Of a DNA stretch of 64,000 nt, positions 46,821 to 55,006 are shown piece after piece. Within the stretch, counting starts at the first letter, position 1. The number at the start of each line of letters is the position of its first letter. The notes under the pieces were generated by a model. It had not been told where the DNA came from and ran no database searches. It saw nothing but the letters and a program-made list of their open reading frames with translations. This DNA is from Flavimaricola sp. GTDB taxonomy: Bacteria > Pseudomonadota > Alphaproteobacteria > Rhodobacterales > Rhodobacteraceae. The stretch is taken from the NCBI GenBank assembly GCA_029255105.1, contig JAQWWH010000041.1, positions 31,493-95,492 of the forward strand, given 5' to 3'. The position numbers were made by a program, and so were the translations under genes.

Positions 46821-46870
46821 AACAATGAAGGGTGTGGATAAGCATTGTTTCCAAAATGCAAACAATGCTT
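46821..46870. repeat. Perfect 11-bp inverted repeat plus a third AACAATG copy
   Basis: AAGCATTGTTT (46840-46850) and AAACAATGCTT (46860-46870) are exact inverse copies, separated by 9 bases. A further direct AACAATG is at 46821-46827. The spacing suggests an operator read by a dimeric regulator, possibly the DUF6456 protein itself, whose gene starts ~105 bases away. Confidence 0.7.
46833..46841 (-). promoter_or_regulatory. Perfect DnaA-box sequence
   Basis: TGTGGATAA is the exact inverse of the consensus DnaA box TTATCCACA. It overlaps the left arm of the inverted repeat. A near-box CTATCCACA lies 47 bases downstream in the opposite orientation (46888-46896). Confidence 0.55.
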
Positions 46871-46887
46871 AAGGGACCGTGCTTGAC

Positions 46888-46896
46888 CTATCCACA
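46888..46896 (+). promoter_or_regulatory. DnaA-box-like site (one mismatch)
   Basis: CTATCCACA differs from TTATCCACA only at the first base. With the box at 46833 it flanks the inverted repeat in convergent orientation, 72 bases before the DUF6477 start codon. Confidence 0.4.
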
Positions 46897-46967
46897 GGGC
46901 GCAACGGCGACAAAGATGAGTGACACTCGGACCTGTAAAACGCAGTTGACACAAGGAGCCAATCATC

Positions 46968-47381
46968 ATGCACGACCTAGCCGGATTGATCGCAGCCCTG
47001 CACCGACCCCGCCTTTTGGTGCAGGCGGCGCGTTTTGGGGTTGATAACTACAGACGCACCCATCGCCTGCCCCGCCTTTTGGGCACAGCTGTGCTACCCG
47101 GAACCGGCCCTGCGATCCTTGCCCTGATAGAGATGGAGCGTGAGCTGAACGACCAACGCCGCCAGCCCGGCGCGCCTTATAGCCCGGCCGTCCATGTAGA
47201 TGTGCTGATCGCCCTGCTCGGTGAGGCCCGGGCCTTGCGGGCCCAGATCGATGTCACAGATGGCGAGGCTACAGGAATGCGTCCGGAACCGAGGCCTTCT
47301 TTTCCGCCACATAGGCGTCAAGAGCCTGTGCAATCGCCGGATCCAGTTCAGGCTGGCGATAGGTCTCGAGCATGCGCTTGA
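46968..47381 (+). CDS. DUF6477 family protein
   Basis: A 137-residue protein of unknown function; strong ribosome site (AAGGAG) before MHDLAGLIAAL. The first ~95 residues form the DUF6477-like helical region (RPRLLVQAARFGVDNYRRTHRLPRLL, then ALIEMERELNDQRR). The last ~38 codons lie antisense to the end of the MttB-family gene and are Pro/Arg-rich, so they look like a run-on tail, not a conserved domain. It is divergent from the DUF6456 gene, a pairing typical of this family. Confidence 0.78.
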   Translation: MHDLAGLIAALHRPRLLVQAARFGVDNYRRTHRLPRLLGTAVLPGTGPAILALIEMERELNDQRRQPGAPYSPAVHVDVLIALLGEARALRAQIDVTDGEATGMRPEPRPSFPPHRRQEPVQSPDPVQAGDRSRACA

Positions 47382-48819
47382 CCCGGGCTGCAGCCAGCAC
47401 TTGCGTGTCGCGCGCCCCTTCTTCGTCCCAGGTTTCAAAGGGCTTGTAGTCGAACAGGTCCGATCGCCAGAAAGCCTGCTTGAAATTGGCCTGGGTATGG
47501 GCGCAGCCCAGGTAGTGGCCGCCCGGGCCGACCTCGCGAATGGCGTCCATGGCTTGTCCGTTCTCGGACATGTCGACACCCCGCGCCAGATGATGCAGGG
47601 TGCCCAACTGGTCGGCATCCATCACGAATTTCTCAAAACTGGCGACAAGCCCGCCTTCAAGCCAACCGCAGGCATGCAGCATGAAGTTGACGCCCGACAG
47701 CAGGCCGACATTCAGGCTGTTTGCCGTCTCGTAGGCGGCCTGGGCATCGGGAAGCTTGGACCCGCAGAATGACCCCGAAGAGCGGAACGGCAGGCCAAGC
47801 CGGCGGGCCAGCTGACCCGCGCCATAGGTGATCTGCGCAGCTTCGGGTGTGCCAAAAGTGGGGGCGCCCGAATTCATATCGATCGAAGTGACGAAGGCCC
47901 CGAAAATGACCGGCGCACCGGCGCGCACCAGCTGGCTGTAGGCCACACCAGCGAGAACCTCGGCAAGCACCTGGGTCAGGGTACCGGCCACGGACACCGG
48001 TGCCATCGCCCCGCCAACGATGAAGGGCGAGATGATGGCCGCCTGCATATTGCGGGCATAGACCTCAAGCGCGCCCATCATGATCCCGTCAAAAGTCAGG
48101 GGAGAGTTGATGTTGATCAGCGAGGTCATGACGGTATTGTCGCGGACGAAATCCTCACCAAAGAGAATGCCGCACATATCAACCGAATCCTGTGCCCGGC
48201 TCGGCTCGGTCACCGATCCCATGAAGGGCTTGTCCGACAAGGTCATATGGGCATGCAACATGTCCAGATGACGCTTGTTCACAGGCACATCCGTCGGTTC
48301 GCACACCGTTCCACCAGAATGGTGCAGCCACTTGGACATATACCCCAGCTTTACGAAATTACGGAAGTCCTCGATCGTGGCATAGCGGCGACCACCCTCG
48401 AGCGTGCGGACGAAGGGAGGGCCATAGACCGGAGCCAGCACAAGGTTGCGCCCGCCGATCTCGACGGACCGTTCGGGGTTGCGGGCGTGCTGGATAAAGC
48501 TTGAAGGCGCTGTCTTGCACAGGGTCCGGGCCAACCCGCGGGGAATGCGGACCCGCTCGCCCTGAACGTCCGCGCCGGCCTGCCGCCAAAGCTCGAGCGC
48601 GCCGGGATTGTCGACAAAGTTCACGCCGATCTCTTCAAGCACGATCTCTGCATTCTCTTCGATGATCAAAAGCGCTTCTTCGGTCAGAACTTCGAAGTTC
48701 GGAATATTGCGCTCGATATAGCGGGCCGTCTCGACGCTGACGGCCGTCCGCTCGGCGCGGCGCGCCGCGCCGCCTCCACCACGAGCCCGCCGTTCGGATT
48801 TCACGACACCATCAGACAT
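47269..48819 (-). CDS. MttB-superfamily (trimethylamine methyltransferase family) protein, non-pyrrolysine
   Basis: A 516-residue TIM-barrel methyltransferase-family protein starting MSDGVVKSERR; the track's 94 extra codons cross a palindrome and are rejected. Conserved blocks include NIPNFEVLTEEALLIIEENAEIVLEEIGVNF, DMNSGAPTFGTPEAAQITYGAGQLARRLGLP, and the C-terminal GPGGHYLGCAHTQANFKQAFWRSDLFD. No in-frame amber codon interrupts it, so it is not a pyrrolysine enzyme; relatives demethylate glycine betaine or similar quaternary amines to a corrinoid protein. No corrinoid-protein gene is adjacent. Confidence 0.88.
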   Translation of the reverse strand: MSDGVVKSERRARGGGGAARRAERTAVSVETARYIERNIPNFEVLTEEALLIIEENAEIVLEEIGVNFVDNPGALELWRQAGADVQGERVRIPRGLARTLCKTAPSSFIQHARNPERSVEIGGRNLVLAPVYGPPFVRTLEGGRRYATIEDFRNFVKLGYMSKWLHHSGGTVCEPTDVPVNKRHLDMLHAHMTLSDKPFMGSVTEPSRAQDSVDMCGILFGEDFVRDNTVMTSLININSPLTFDGIMMGALEVYARNMQAAIISPFIVGGAMAPVSVAGTLTQVLAEVLAGVAYSQLVRAGAPVIFGAFVTSIDMNSGAPTFGTPEAAQITYGAGQLARRLGLPFRSSGSFCGSKLPDAQAAYETANSLNVGLLSGVNFMLHACGWLEGGLVASFEKFVMDADQLGTLHHLARGVDMSENGQAMDAIREVGPGGHYLGCAHTQANFKQAFWRSDLFDYKPFETWDEEGARDTQVLAAARVKRMLETYRQPELDPAIAQALDAYVAEKKASVPDAFL

Positions 48820-48954
48820 CCTAATTCCTTCCAAGCAGACATGGCCCATGCAGGCATGGCCAAAGCGAATGTTGAGGCGTGATACCCCTCTGGCCCCGAC
48901 GACGGTGCAGGGTTTGCGTCCTTTCCGGTGCGAAAGCGACATGCGCGGTGCCAC

Positions 48955-48976
48955 AAAATTCTTGGCCAAGAATTTT
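48955..48976. repeat. Perfect 22-bp palindrome (copy 1)
   Basis: AAAATTCTTGG followed directly by its exact inverse CCAAGAATTTT. It lies ~136 bases upstream of the MttB-family start and ~118 bases upstream of guaA, in the divergent intergenic region. Closely related to the palindrome at 49024. Confidence 0.8.
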
Positions 48977-49023
48977 TGACTATCGCGACCATAAATAGGG
49001 CCACCGGATGGAAAAAACGCGCC

Positions 49024-49045
49024 AAAAATCCTTGCAAGGATTTTT
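49024..49045. repeat. Perfect 22-bp palindrome (copy 2)
   Basis: AAAAATCCTTG followed directly by its exact inverse CAAGGATTTTT. Shares the AAAAT-YCTTG core with the palindrome at 48955; the centres are 69 bases apart. It lies 49 bases upstream of the guaA start codon. Confidence 0.8.
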
Positions 49046-49094
49046 CGACCGCCCCGCATCTTGCGCGGCGTGGCCTGCGGCCTTATCGGAAGGC

Positions 49095-50651
49095 ATGACA
49101 CAGCATGATCGCCTCCTAATCATCGACTTTGGCTCTCAGGTCACTCAGCTTATCGCGCGCCGCCTGCGCGAGTTGAATGTATACTGCGAGATTCATCCCT
49201 TTCAGAATGTGACCCCCGACTTCCTTGCGGACTTCGCCCCCAAAGCGGTGATCCTGTCGGGCGGACCGGCCAGCGTGATCGACGCAGGCTCCCCCCGCCC
49301 GCCCGAGGCGGTGTTCGACCTGGGCGTTCCGGTTCTGGGCATCTGCTATGGCCAGCAGGTGATGATGGAGATGCTGGGCGGCAAGGTCGAACGCGGCGAC
49401 GGCACCGCCGAATTTGGACGCGCCTATGTGACGCCGGCCGCTGAACGCCTTGACCTGCTCAATGGCTGGTTTGCCGAAAACCGCGAACAGGTCTGGATGA
49501 GCCATGGCGATCACGTCAGCCGGATTGCCCCGGGTTTCCGCGTCTTCGGCACCTCGCCAAACGCCCCTTTTGCCATCACCGCCGACACGGACAGGCATTT
49601 CTACGCCGTTCAGTTCCACCCGGAGGTGCATCACACCCCCAATGGCAAGATGCTCTACGAGAATTTTGTAAAGGCCGCAGGCTTTACCGGCGACTGGACC
49701 ATGGGCGCCTACCGCGAAGAGGCAATCCGTCTGATCCGCGAACAGGTCGGCGACAAGAAGGTCATCTGCGCCCTGTCCGGCGGTGTCGACAGCTCGGTCG
49801 CGGCGGTTCTGTTGCACGAGGCCATCGGCGACCAGCTGACCTGTGTCTTTGTCGATCACGGTCTTCTGCGTCTGGGCGAGGCCGAGCAGGTCGTGGGCAT
49901 GTTCCGCGAACACTACAACCTGCCTCTGATCCACGCCGATGAGACAGAGCTGTTCCTGTCGGCCCTCGACGGCGTCAGCGACCCCGAGACCAAGCGCAAG
50001 ATAATCGGCGGCCTGTTCATTGATGTGTTCCAGAAATACGCCAATGACATCGAAGGGGCAGAATTCCTGGCCCAAGGGACCCTGTACCCTGACGTCATCG
50101 AAAGCGTCTCGTTCAGCGGTGGCCCCAGCGTTACGATCAAAAGCCATCACAACGTCGGTGGCCTGCCCGAAAAGATGGGCCTGAAACTGGTGGAGCCGCT
50201 GCGCGAGCTGTTCAAGGACGAGGTTCGCGCCCTTGGTCATGAGTTGGGTCTGCCCGCCTCCTTCATCGGGCGTCATCCCTTCCCCGGTCCCGGTCTTGCC
50301 ATTCGCTGCCCCGGTGAGATCACCCGTGAAAAGCTTGAGATCCTGCGCAAGGCGGATGCGGTCTTTATCGACCAGATCCGCCGCCACGGCCTTTATGATG
50401 AGATCTGGCAGGCGTTTGTCGCCATCCTTCCGGTTCGCACGGTTGGCGTTATGGGTGATGGCCGCACCTATGATTTCGCCTGCGCCCTGCGTGCGGTCAC
50501 AAGTGTGGACGGGATGACTGCGGATTATTATCCCTTTACCCACGATTTCCTTGGTGAAACCGCGACGCGCATCATCAATGAGGTCAAGGGCATCAACCGG
50601 GTCACTTACGACATCACCTCCAAACCGCCCGGAACCATCGAGTGGGAGTGA
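49095..50651 (+). CDS. guaA: GMP synthase (glutamine-hydrolysing)
   Basis: Converts XMP to GMP using glutamine and ATP. 518 residues from MTQHDRLLI (GGAAGG upstream). The class I glutaminase domain has the nucleophile in [13 protein letters not shown] and catalytic His-Glu in FHPEVHHT. The ATP-pyrophosphatase domain has the PP loop [15 protein letters not shown] near 225-239. The C-terminal dimerisation domain ends [10 protein letters not shown], intact. Two palindromes lie just upstream and may control it. Confidence 0.97.
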   Translation: MTQHDRLLIIDFGSQVTQLIARRLRELNVYCEIHPFQNVTPDFLADFAPKAVILSGGPASVIDAGSPRPPEAVFDLGVPVLGICYGQQVMMEMLGGKVERGDGTAEFGRAYVTPAAERLDLLNGWFAENREQVWMSHGDHVSRIAPGFRVFGTSPNAPFAITADTDRHFYAVQFHPEVHHTPNGKMLYENFVKAAGFTGDWTMGAYREEAIRLIREQVGDKKVICALSGGVDSSVAAVLLHEAIGDQLTCVFVDHGLLRLGEAEQVVGMFREHYNLPLIHADETELFLSALDGVSDPETKRKIIGGLFIDVFQKYANDIEGAEFLAQGTLYPDVIESVSFSGGPSVTIKSHHNVGGLPEKMGLKLVEPLRELFKDEVRALGHELGLPASFIGRHPFPGPGLAIRCPGEITREKLEILRKADAVFIDQIRRHGLYDEIWQAFVAILPVRTVGVMGDGRTYDFACALRAVTSVDGMTADYYPFTHDFLGETATRIINEVKGINRVTYDITSKPPGTIEWE

Positions 50652-50730
50652 CGGGTAAGCCCCAGGGCACGGACCTGTTCTGACAGACATTGGGCGCCCC
50701 CGGTACCGGCCCGGCGCCGGAGCGACGAGT

Positions 50731-51633
50731 ATGGCAGATCCTCAGACGACCCCCTTTGTGCCCAAGGACGGAACCGTTCTTCAGGCGGGGCTGTGGATGA
50801 TCGGGGCTATAACCTCGTTCACCGCCATGGCGATTGCAGGCCGTGCGGTCAGCTTTGACCTCGATACCTTTGAAATCATGCTATACCGCAGCATGACGGG
50901 CATCTGCATCGTGGTCATTGTGGGGATCGCCACAGGCGCACTGTCGCAGGTCCGGCTGCACCGGCCCGGCCTTCATCTTGCCCGCAATCTTGCCCACTTC
51001 ACCGGACAGAACCTCTGGTTCTACGCCATCACCGTAGCCCCTCTGGCCCAGGTCTTTGCGCTTGAGTTCACGACACCGCTTTGGGTCATCGTCCTGTCGC
51101 CGCTTTTGCTGGGCGAAAGGCTGACCCGGATCGGGGTCGTCGCCACACTTATCGGCTTTGTCGGGATCCTGATCGTGGCCCGTCCCAGTGCCGCCTCTCT
51201 CAATGTGGGCGTCCTGACGGCCGCCATGAGTGCGGTCTGTTTCGCCCTCACCGCCATCGCCACCCGCAAGCTGACGCGCACCGAAACCACCATGAGCATC
51301 CTGCTGTTCCTGACCGTGTTTCAAGGCGTCTTCGGTCTGATCTGCGCGGGATTTGACGGGGACATCACCCTGCCAACGGCCACAACCGCCCCTTGGGTGG
51401 TGCTGATCGGCTGCGCCGGGCTATTGGCGCATTACTGCCTGACCACCGCATTGTCGCTGGCCCCGGCCAGCGTGGTCATGCCCATCGACTTTGCCCGCCT
51501 GCCGGTCATCGCCGTCGTCGGCGCGCTGGTCTATGCGGAACCGCTTGATCCGCTTGTGTTTCTGGGGGCTGCGCTGATTTTCGGCGGCAACTGGCTGAAC
51601 ATCAGAAGTGGTCAGCCAGCCCGCAAGTCCTGA
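50731..51633 (+). CDS. DMT family (EamA) transporter
   Basis: A 300-residue membrane protein with about ten hydrophobic segments in two EamA repeats (first half ends near SPLLLGERLTRIGVVATLIGFVGILIV; second repeat starts ALTAIATRKLTRTETTMSI). Members export or exchange small metabolites; the substrate cannot be assigned. It follows guaA by 79 bases. Confidence 0.9.
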   Translation: MADPQTTPFVPKDGTVLQAGLWMIGAITSFTAMAIAGRAVSFDLDTFEIMLYRSMTGICIVVIVGIATGALSQVRLHRPGLHLARNLAHFTGQNLWFYAITVAPLAQVFALEFTTPLWVIVLSPLLLGERLTRIGVVATLIGFVGILIVARPSAASLNVGVLTAAMSAVCFALTAIATRKLTRTETTMSILLFLTVFQGVFGLICAGFDGDITLPTATTAPWVVLIGCAGLLAHYCLTTALSLAPASVVMPIDFARLPVIAVVGALVYAEPLDPLVFLGAALIFGGNWLNIRSGQPARKS

Positions 51634-51660
51634 TCAGCCCCTAGATTACACCGATGCCCA

Positions 51661-51680
51661 AAAGTTACGCATGTAACTTT
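51661..51680. promoter_or_regulatory. Inverted repeat (putative operator) upstream of the FadL-like porin gene
   Basis: AAAGTTAC and GTAACTTT are exact inverse copies around GCAT. It is ~90 bases before the start codon at 51771. The size and symmetry fit a TetR- or GntR-family operator, as often seen in front of fatty-acid uptake genes. Confidence 0.45.
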
Positions 51681-51770
51681 GATACATGGAACGCGACGTC
51701 AGTATTTGACCGATGAACCATCTCAATTAAGGGTGCTGCGACAGTAACGTTCATGTGACGGGGAGAGAAC

Positions 51771-52916
51771 ATGAAGATTGCAGGCGTAACGGGCACGATC
51801 CTTTTGTTAACGACTACGACGGCCGGCGCCGTGGGTCTGGATCGCTCGAACCAGGACATCACCGCCATTTTTGAGACCGGTAATTATGTCGAGCTGAGCT
51901 ACGGCATGATCATGCCCAGCCTTTCAGGCGCTGATCTGGCAGGCTTTGGTGGAGCCGCCTACGACAGCGTCGGCGAGGACTTTGGCCAGATCGGCGGCAG
52001 CATTAAGTATCAGATCAACCCGCGCATGTCGGTGGCTGTGATCTTTGACCAGCCCTTTGGCGTGGACGTCCTGTACCCTGGTAGCCCTGCAACCACCATG
52101 CTGGGCGGGACCGAGGCCCGCCTGGACAGCGCGGCCATCACAGCGATCGGGCGCTATGCGCTCAACGACAACTTCAGCATTCATGCCGGTGTTCGCGGCC
52201 AGCAACTGAGTGGCGACATCACTCTGTCCGGCCAGGGCTATGGCGGCCTGAACGGCTACAATGTCGAACTGCAAAACAGCACGGGCTATGGCTATGTTGT
52301 CGGCGCCGCATTCGAGCGTCCAGACATCGCACTGCGCCTGGCCGTAACCTATCAGAGCGCGATCACCCATGACTTCAACTCGGTCGAGACCCTCGGCGGT
52401 GTGGCCCTTTCCGCCCTGCCCCCAGCCGCAACAGGCGGTCTGGACGGGATTGGCGTGACCACGGTCGAGGCGCCGCAGGCCGTCAACATCGATTTTCAGA
52501 CGGGCATCATGGCCGACACCTTGCTGTTCGGCCAGATCCGCTATGCCCAATATGCCGATACAATCGTGTCGCCCGAGTTCTTTGCCCTGGCCACCTCTGG
52601 CGGCAGCCTGACCGACATCGACAGCGGGACCAGCTACAGCCTTGGCATCGGCCGACGGTTCACGGACGCCTTCTCGGGCTCGATCTCGGTCGGCTATGAG
52701 GCCGAAGGCGATCCGCTTGTGTCGCCCTTGTCACCAACGAACGGCAACACCTCGGTCAGCGTCGGTGGTCAGTATTCCTTTGACAACGTCGTCCTGTCGG
52801 GTGGCCTTCGCTATACCGTTTTTGGCAATGCCCAGCCCGAGACTGCCGTGGCTGTTGCGGACTTTACCGACAACAGCGCTCTGTCCGCCGGGTTCAGCAT
52901 CGGCTTCCGGTTCTGA
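51771..52916 (+). CDS. OmpP1/FadL-type outer membrane transport protein
   Basis: A 381-residue beta-barrel protein with a signal peptide (1-~20, ending TTTAGAVGL). The mature N-terminus LDRSNQDITAIFETGNYVELSYG and alternating aromatic/hydrophobic strands to a C-terminal phenylalanine (SIGFRF) are typical of FadL-family porins for hydrophobic compounds such as fatty acids. Good ribosome site GGGGAGAG. Own terminator downstream. Confidence 0.88.
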   Translation: MKIAGVTGTILLLTTTTAGAVGLDRSNQDITAIFETGNYVELSYGMIMPSLSGADLAGFGGAAYDSVGEDFGQIGGSIKYQINPRMSVAVIFDQPFGVDVLYPGSPATTMLGGTEARLDSAAITAIGRYALNDNFSIHAGVRGQQLSGDITLSGQGYGGLNGYNVELQNSTGYGYVVGAAFERPDIALRLAVTYQSAITHDFNSVETLGGVALSALPPAATGGLDGIGVTTVEAPQAVNIDFQTGIMADTLLFGQIRYAQYADTIVSPEFFALATSGGSLTDIDSGTSYSLGIGRRFTDAFSGSISVGYEAEGDPLVSPLSPTNGNTSVSVGGQYSFDNVVLSGGLRYTVFGNAQPETAVAVADFTDNSALSAGFSIGFRF

Positions 52917-52955
52917 CCTAATACCTGGTCCGTCATTGGACCGCGAATGACACCG

Positions 52956-52985
52956 AGGGCCCTGCAAACCGCAGGGCCCTTTTTC
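52956..52985 (+). terminator. Rho-independent terminator after the FadL-like gene
   Basis: AGGGCCCTGC and GCAGGGCCCT form a perfect 10-bp stem with a 5-base loop, followed by TTTTT (counting the last stem T). It begins 40 bases after the stop codon. Confidence 0.92.
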
Positions 52986-53073
52986 GTGATGGACAAGCAG
53001 GTTCCGGATTGCGGACTGGGACCCTGGCGGTCTAGCTGGCCGCATGAAAGCGCCATCCCAAACACAGGTCACC

Positions 53074-54012
53074 ATGACATCCCGCAGCTGGGCGGCCTTG
53101 TGCCTTCTGGCCTGTCTTTGGGGGTTCTCATTTCTGGGAATGCGGGTTGCCCTGAATGAGGTTGGCCCCTTTGCCGTTGTCGCCCATCGGACCATCTGGG
53201 CGATGATCCTGCTTTGGCTCTATCTGCTGGCAAGGGGCATCCCGATGCCGCGGGGGCGGCGGATCTGGGTGGCCTTTGCGGTCATGGGACTGTTCAACAA
53301 CATGATCCCCTTCAGCCTGATCGCCTGGGGACAGCAATCGATCGAGACGGGGCTGGCGTCGATCCTGAACGCCTCTACCGCGGTTTGGGGGGTTCTGCTG
53401 GCGGCGATGATCCAGCCCGACGAACGGCTGACCCCACGGCGGGCCATCGGGGTGGCCATCGGGTTTGTGGGCGTTGCAACCGCCATCGGGCTAAGCAACC
53501 TGCGGGCGCTTGATCTGCGCTCGGTCAGTCAGCTTGCGATTCTCGGGGCGGCGGTCAGCTACGGCATCGCCGGTGTCTGGGCGCGCAGGCGGCTGCAAGG
53601 ACTGCGGCCCGAGGTTGCGGCAACGGGGATGTTGACCTGCTCGGCCCTTGTCATGCTGCCGGTGGCCAGCTTTGTCGAAGGGCCGATCCGGTTTGACCTG
53701 TCCCTGAACACCTGGGCCGCGCTGGCCTATGTGTCGATCGTCGCCACCGGGCTGGCGTATCTGTTGTACTACCGGGTCCTGTCGGCGGCGGGCAGCGGCA
53801 ATGCCATGCTGACGACGCTTCTGGTCGCCCCCGTCGCCATCGTTGCCGGTGCGGTGATCCTGGGCGAGGCCCTGCCCGCCCGCGCCTTTGCCGGGTTCGG
53901 GCTGATTGCCCTGGGGCTCGTGGTGCTGGACGGGCGACTGACGGGGCGACTGACGGGACGACTGCTCGGGCAACCCAAGAAATCTCTGGCGCCCCCCGCC
54001 CCGCCCGGCTAG
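53074..54012 (+). CDS. DMT family (EamA) transporter
   Basis: A 312-residue membrane protein with two EamA repeats and ~10 helices (CLLACLWGFSFLGMRVALNEVGPFAV at the start). I use the ATG at 53074 as it matches the family start; the track start at 53044 adds ten codons. Substrate unknown. The C-terminal tail repeats L-x-G-R four times (LDGRLTGRLTGRLLGQ), encoded by ~12-base tandem units. Not closely similar by eye to the DMT protein at 50731. Confidence 0.88.
   Translation: MTSRSWAALCLLACLWGFSFLGMRVALNEVGPFAVVAHRTIWAMILLWLYLLARGIPMPRGRRIWVAFAVMGLFNNMIPFSLIAWGQQSIETGLASILNASTAVWGVLLAAMIQPDERLTPRRAIGVAIGFVGVATAIGLSNLRALDLRSVSQLAILGAAVSYGIAGVWARRRLQGLRPEVAATGMLTCSALVMLPVASFVEGPIRFDLSLNTWAALAYVSIVATGLAYLLYYRVLSAAGSGNAMLTTLLVAPVAIVAGAVILGEALPARAFAGFGLIALGLVVLDGRLTGRLTGRLLGQPKKSLAPPAPPG
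53926..53973. repeat. Four imperfect 12-bp tandem units at the 3' end of the DMT gene
   Basis: CTGGACGGGCGA, CTGACGGGGCGA, CTGACGGGACGA and CTGCTCGGGCAA follow one another in frame, coding the LDGR/LTGR/LTGR/LLGQ tail. Confidence 0.8.
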
Positions 54013-54022
54013 CAAAGGACCC

Positions 54023-54892
54023 ATGATTTATCCAAACGCAAAATCCTGGCTCGAAGCCCCGCAAAAGCGGGTGCTTGTCTTTGCCATGTCGGGTCTGGGC
54101 AAAACCCACATCAGCCACATCCTGCGGGGCAGCGGCGACTGGTTCCACTACTCGGTCGATTACCGCATCGGCACCCGCTACATGGGCGAGCTGATCGCCG
54201 ACAACGCCAAGCGCGAAGCCATGAAGGTGCCGTTTCTGCGTGATCTGCTGTTGTCGGATTCGATCTACATCGGATCGAACATCACCTTTGACAACCTTAA
54301 CCCAGTGTCCACCTACCTGGGCAAACCCGGTGATCCGTCCAAGGGTGGCCTGCCCTTTGCCGAGTACACCCGGCGCCAGGCCGAGTTTGCGGCAGCCGAA
54401 AGGGCGTCCCTACTGGATACCGGTCATTTCATCGACCGCGCGCAGGTGCTTTACGGCTACCCGCATTTCATCTGCGATACCGGTGGGTCGATCTGCGAAT
54501 GGGTCGATCCCGACGACCCCGAAGATCCGATCATGTCGGCATTGGCCGAACGCACGCTGATCGTCTGGATCGAAGGCAGCGAGGCCCACACAGAAGAGCT
54601 TGTCCGCCGCTTTGACAAAGCGCCCAAACCCATGGCCTATCAGCCCGAATTCCTGGCCAAGGCCTGGGCTGATTATCTCGCCGAAACCGCATTGAACGAG
54701 GCCGAGGTCGACCCCGACACCTTTATCCGATGGACCTACGCAAGAGCGCTGGCGCACCGGCAGCCGCGCTATGCGGCCATGGCCAAACGCTGGGGCCTGA
54801 CCCTTCCGGCCCATGATCTGGCACAGGTGACCTCCGAGGCGGGATTCGTGAGCCTCATTGCCAGCGCCTTGGACACCCGAAGCGACAGTTAG
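54023..54892 (+). CDS. P-loop ATPase-like protein of unknown function
   Basis: A 289-residue soluble protein. The only recognisable motif is a Walker A-like loop near residues 20-30 (VFAMSGLGKTHIS), followed by a DYRIGTRYMGE segment and LIVWIEGS, which could be a Walker B-type strand. Rich in aromatic and acidic residues; no membrane helices. It starts 10 bases after the DMT gene and lies upstream of metA. I recall similar annotated ATPases in related genomes but no established role. Confidence 0.75.
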   Translation: MIYPNAKSWLEAPQKRVLVFAMSGLGKTHISHILRGSGDWFHYSVDYRIGTRYMGELIADNAKREAMKVPFLRDLLLSDSIYIGSNITFDNLNPVSTYLGKPGDPSKGGLPFAEYTRRQAEFAAAERASLLDTGHFIDRAQVLYGYPHFICDTGGSICEWVDPDDPEDPIMSALAERTLIVWIEGSEAHTEELVRRFDKAPKPMAYQPEFLAKAWADYLAETALNEAEVDPDTFIRWTYARALAHRQPRYAAMAKRWGLTLPAHDLAQVTSEAGFVSLIASALDTRSDS

Positions 54893-55006
54893 GGAGCAGC
54901 GCTTCAGCCCCCCTTACATTTCGGTGTCAAACCTCCATTTCCTGGGCTACAAACCACCTCCCTACGAAACGCCACCATAGTCCAGAACAGCCCAAAAGGC
55001 CCCCCG

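Noticed and set aside
46716-46967. Chromosomal replication origin
   Set aside because: Only one exact and one near DnaA box, no AT-rich unwinding stretch, and no origin-linked genes (dnaA, hemE, parAB) nearby.
48820-49101. N-terminal extension of the MttB-family ORF
   Set aside because: It would read through both palindromes and the divergent guaA start; the sequence is unlike the family's N-terminus.
49116-50690. 524-residue minus-strand ORF opposite guaA
   Set aside because: Exact antisense of guaA, low-complexity composition, no recognisable motif.
54893-55006. SAM-responsive riboswitch (SAM-II type) upstream of metA
   Set aside because: SAM-II elements are common before alphaproteobacterial metA, but the 114 bases here lack the conserved core and pseudoknot sequences; mostly C-rich unstructured sequence.
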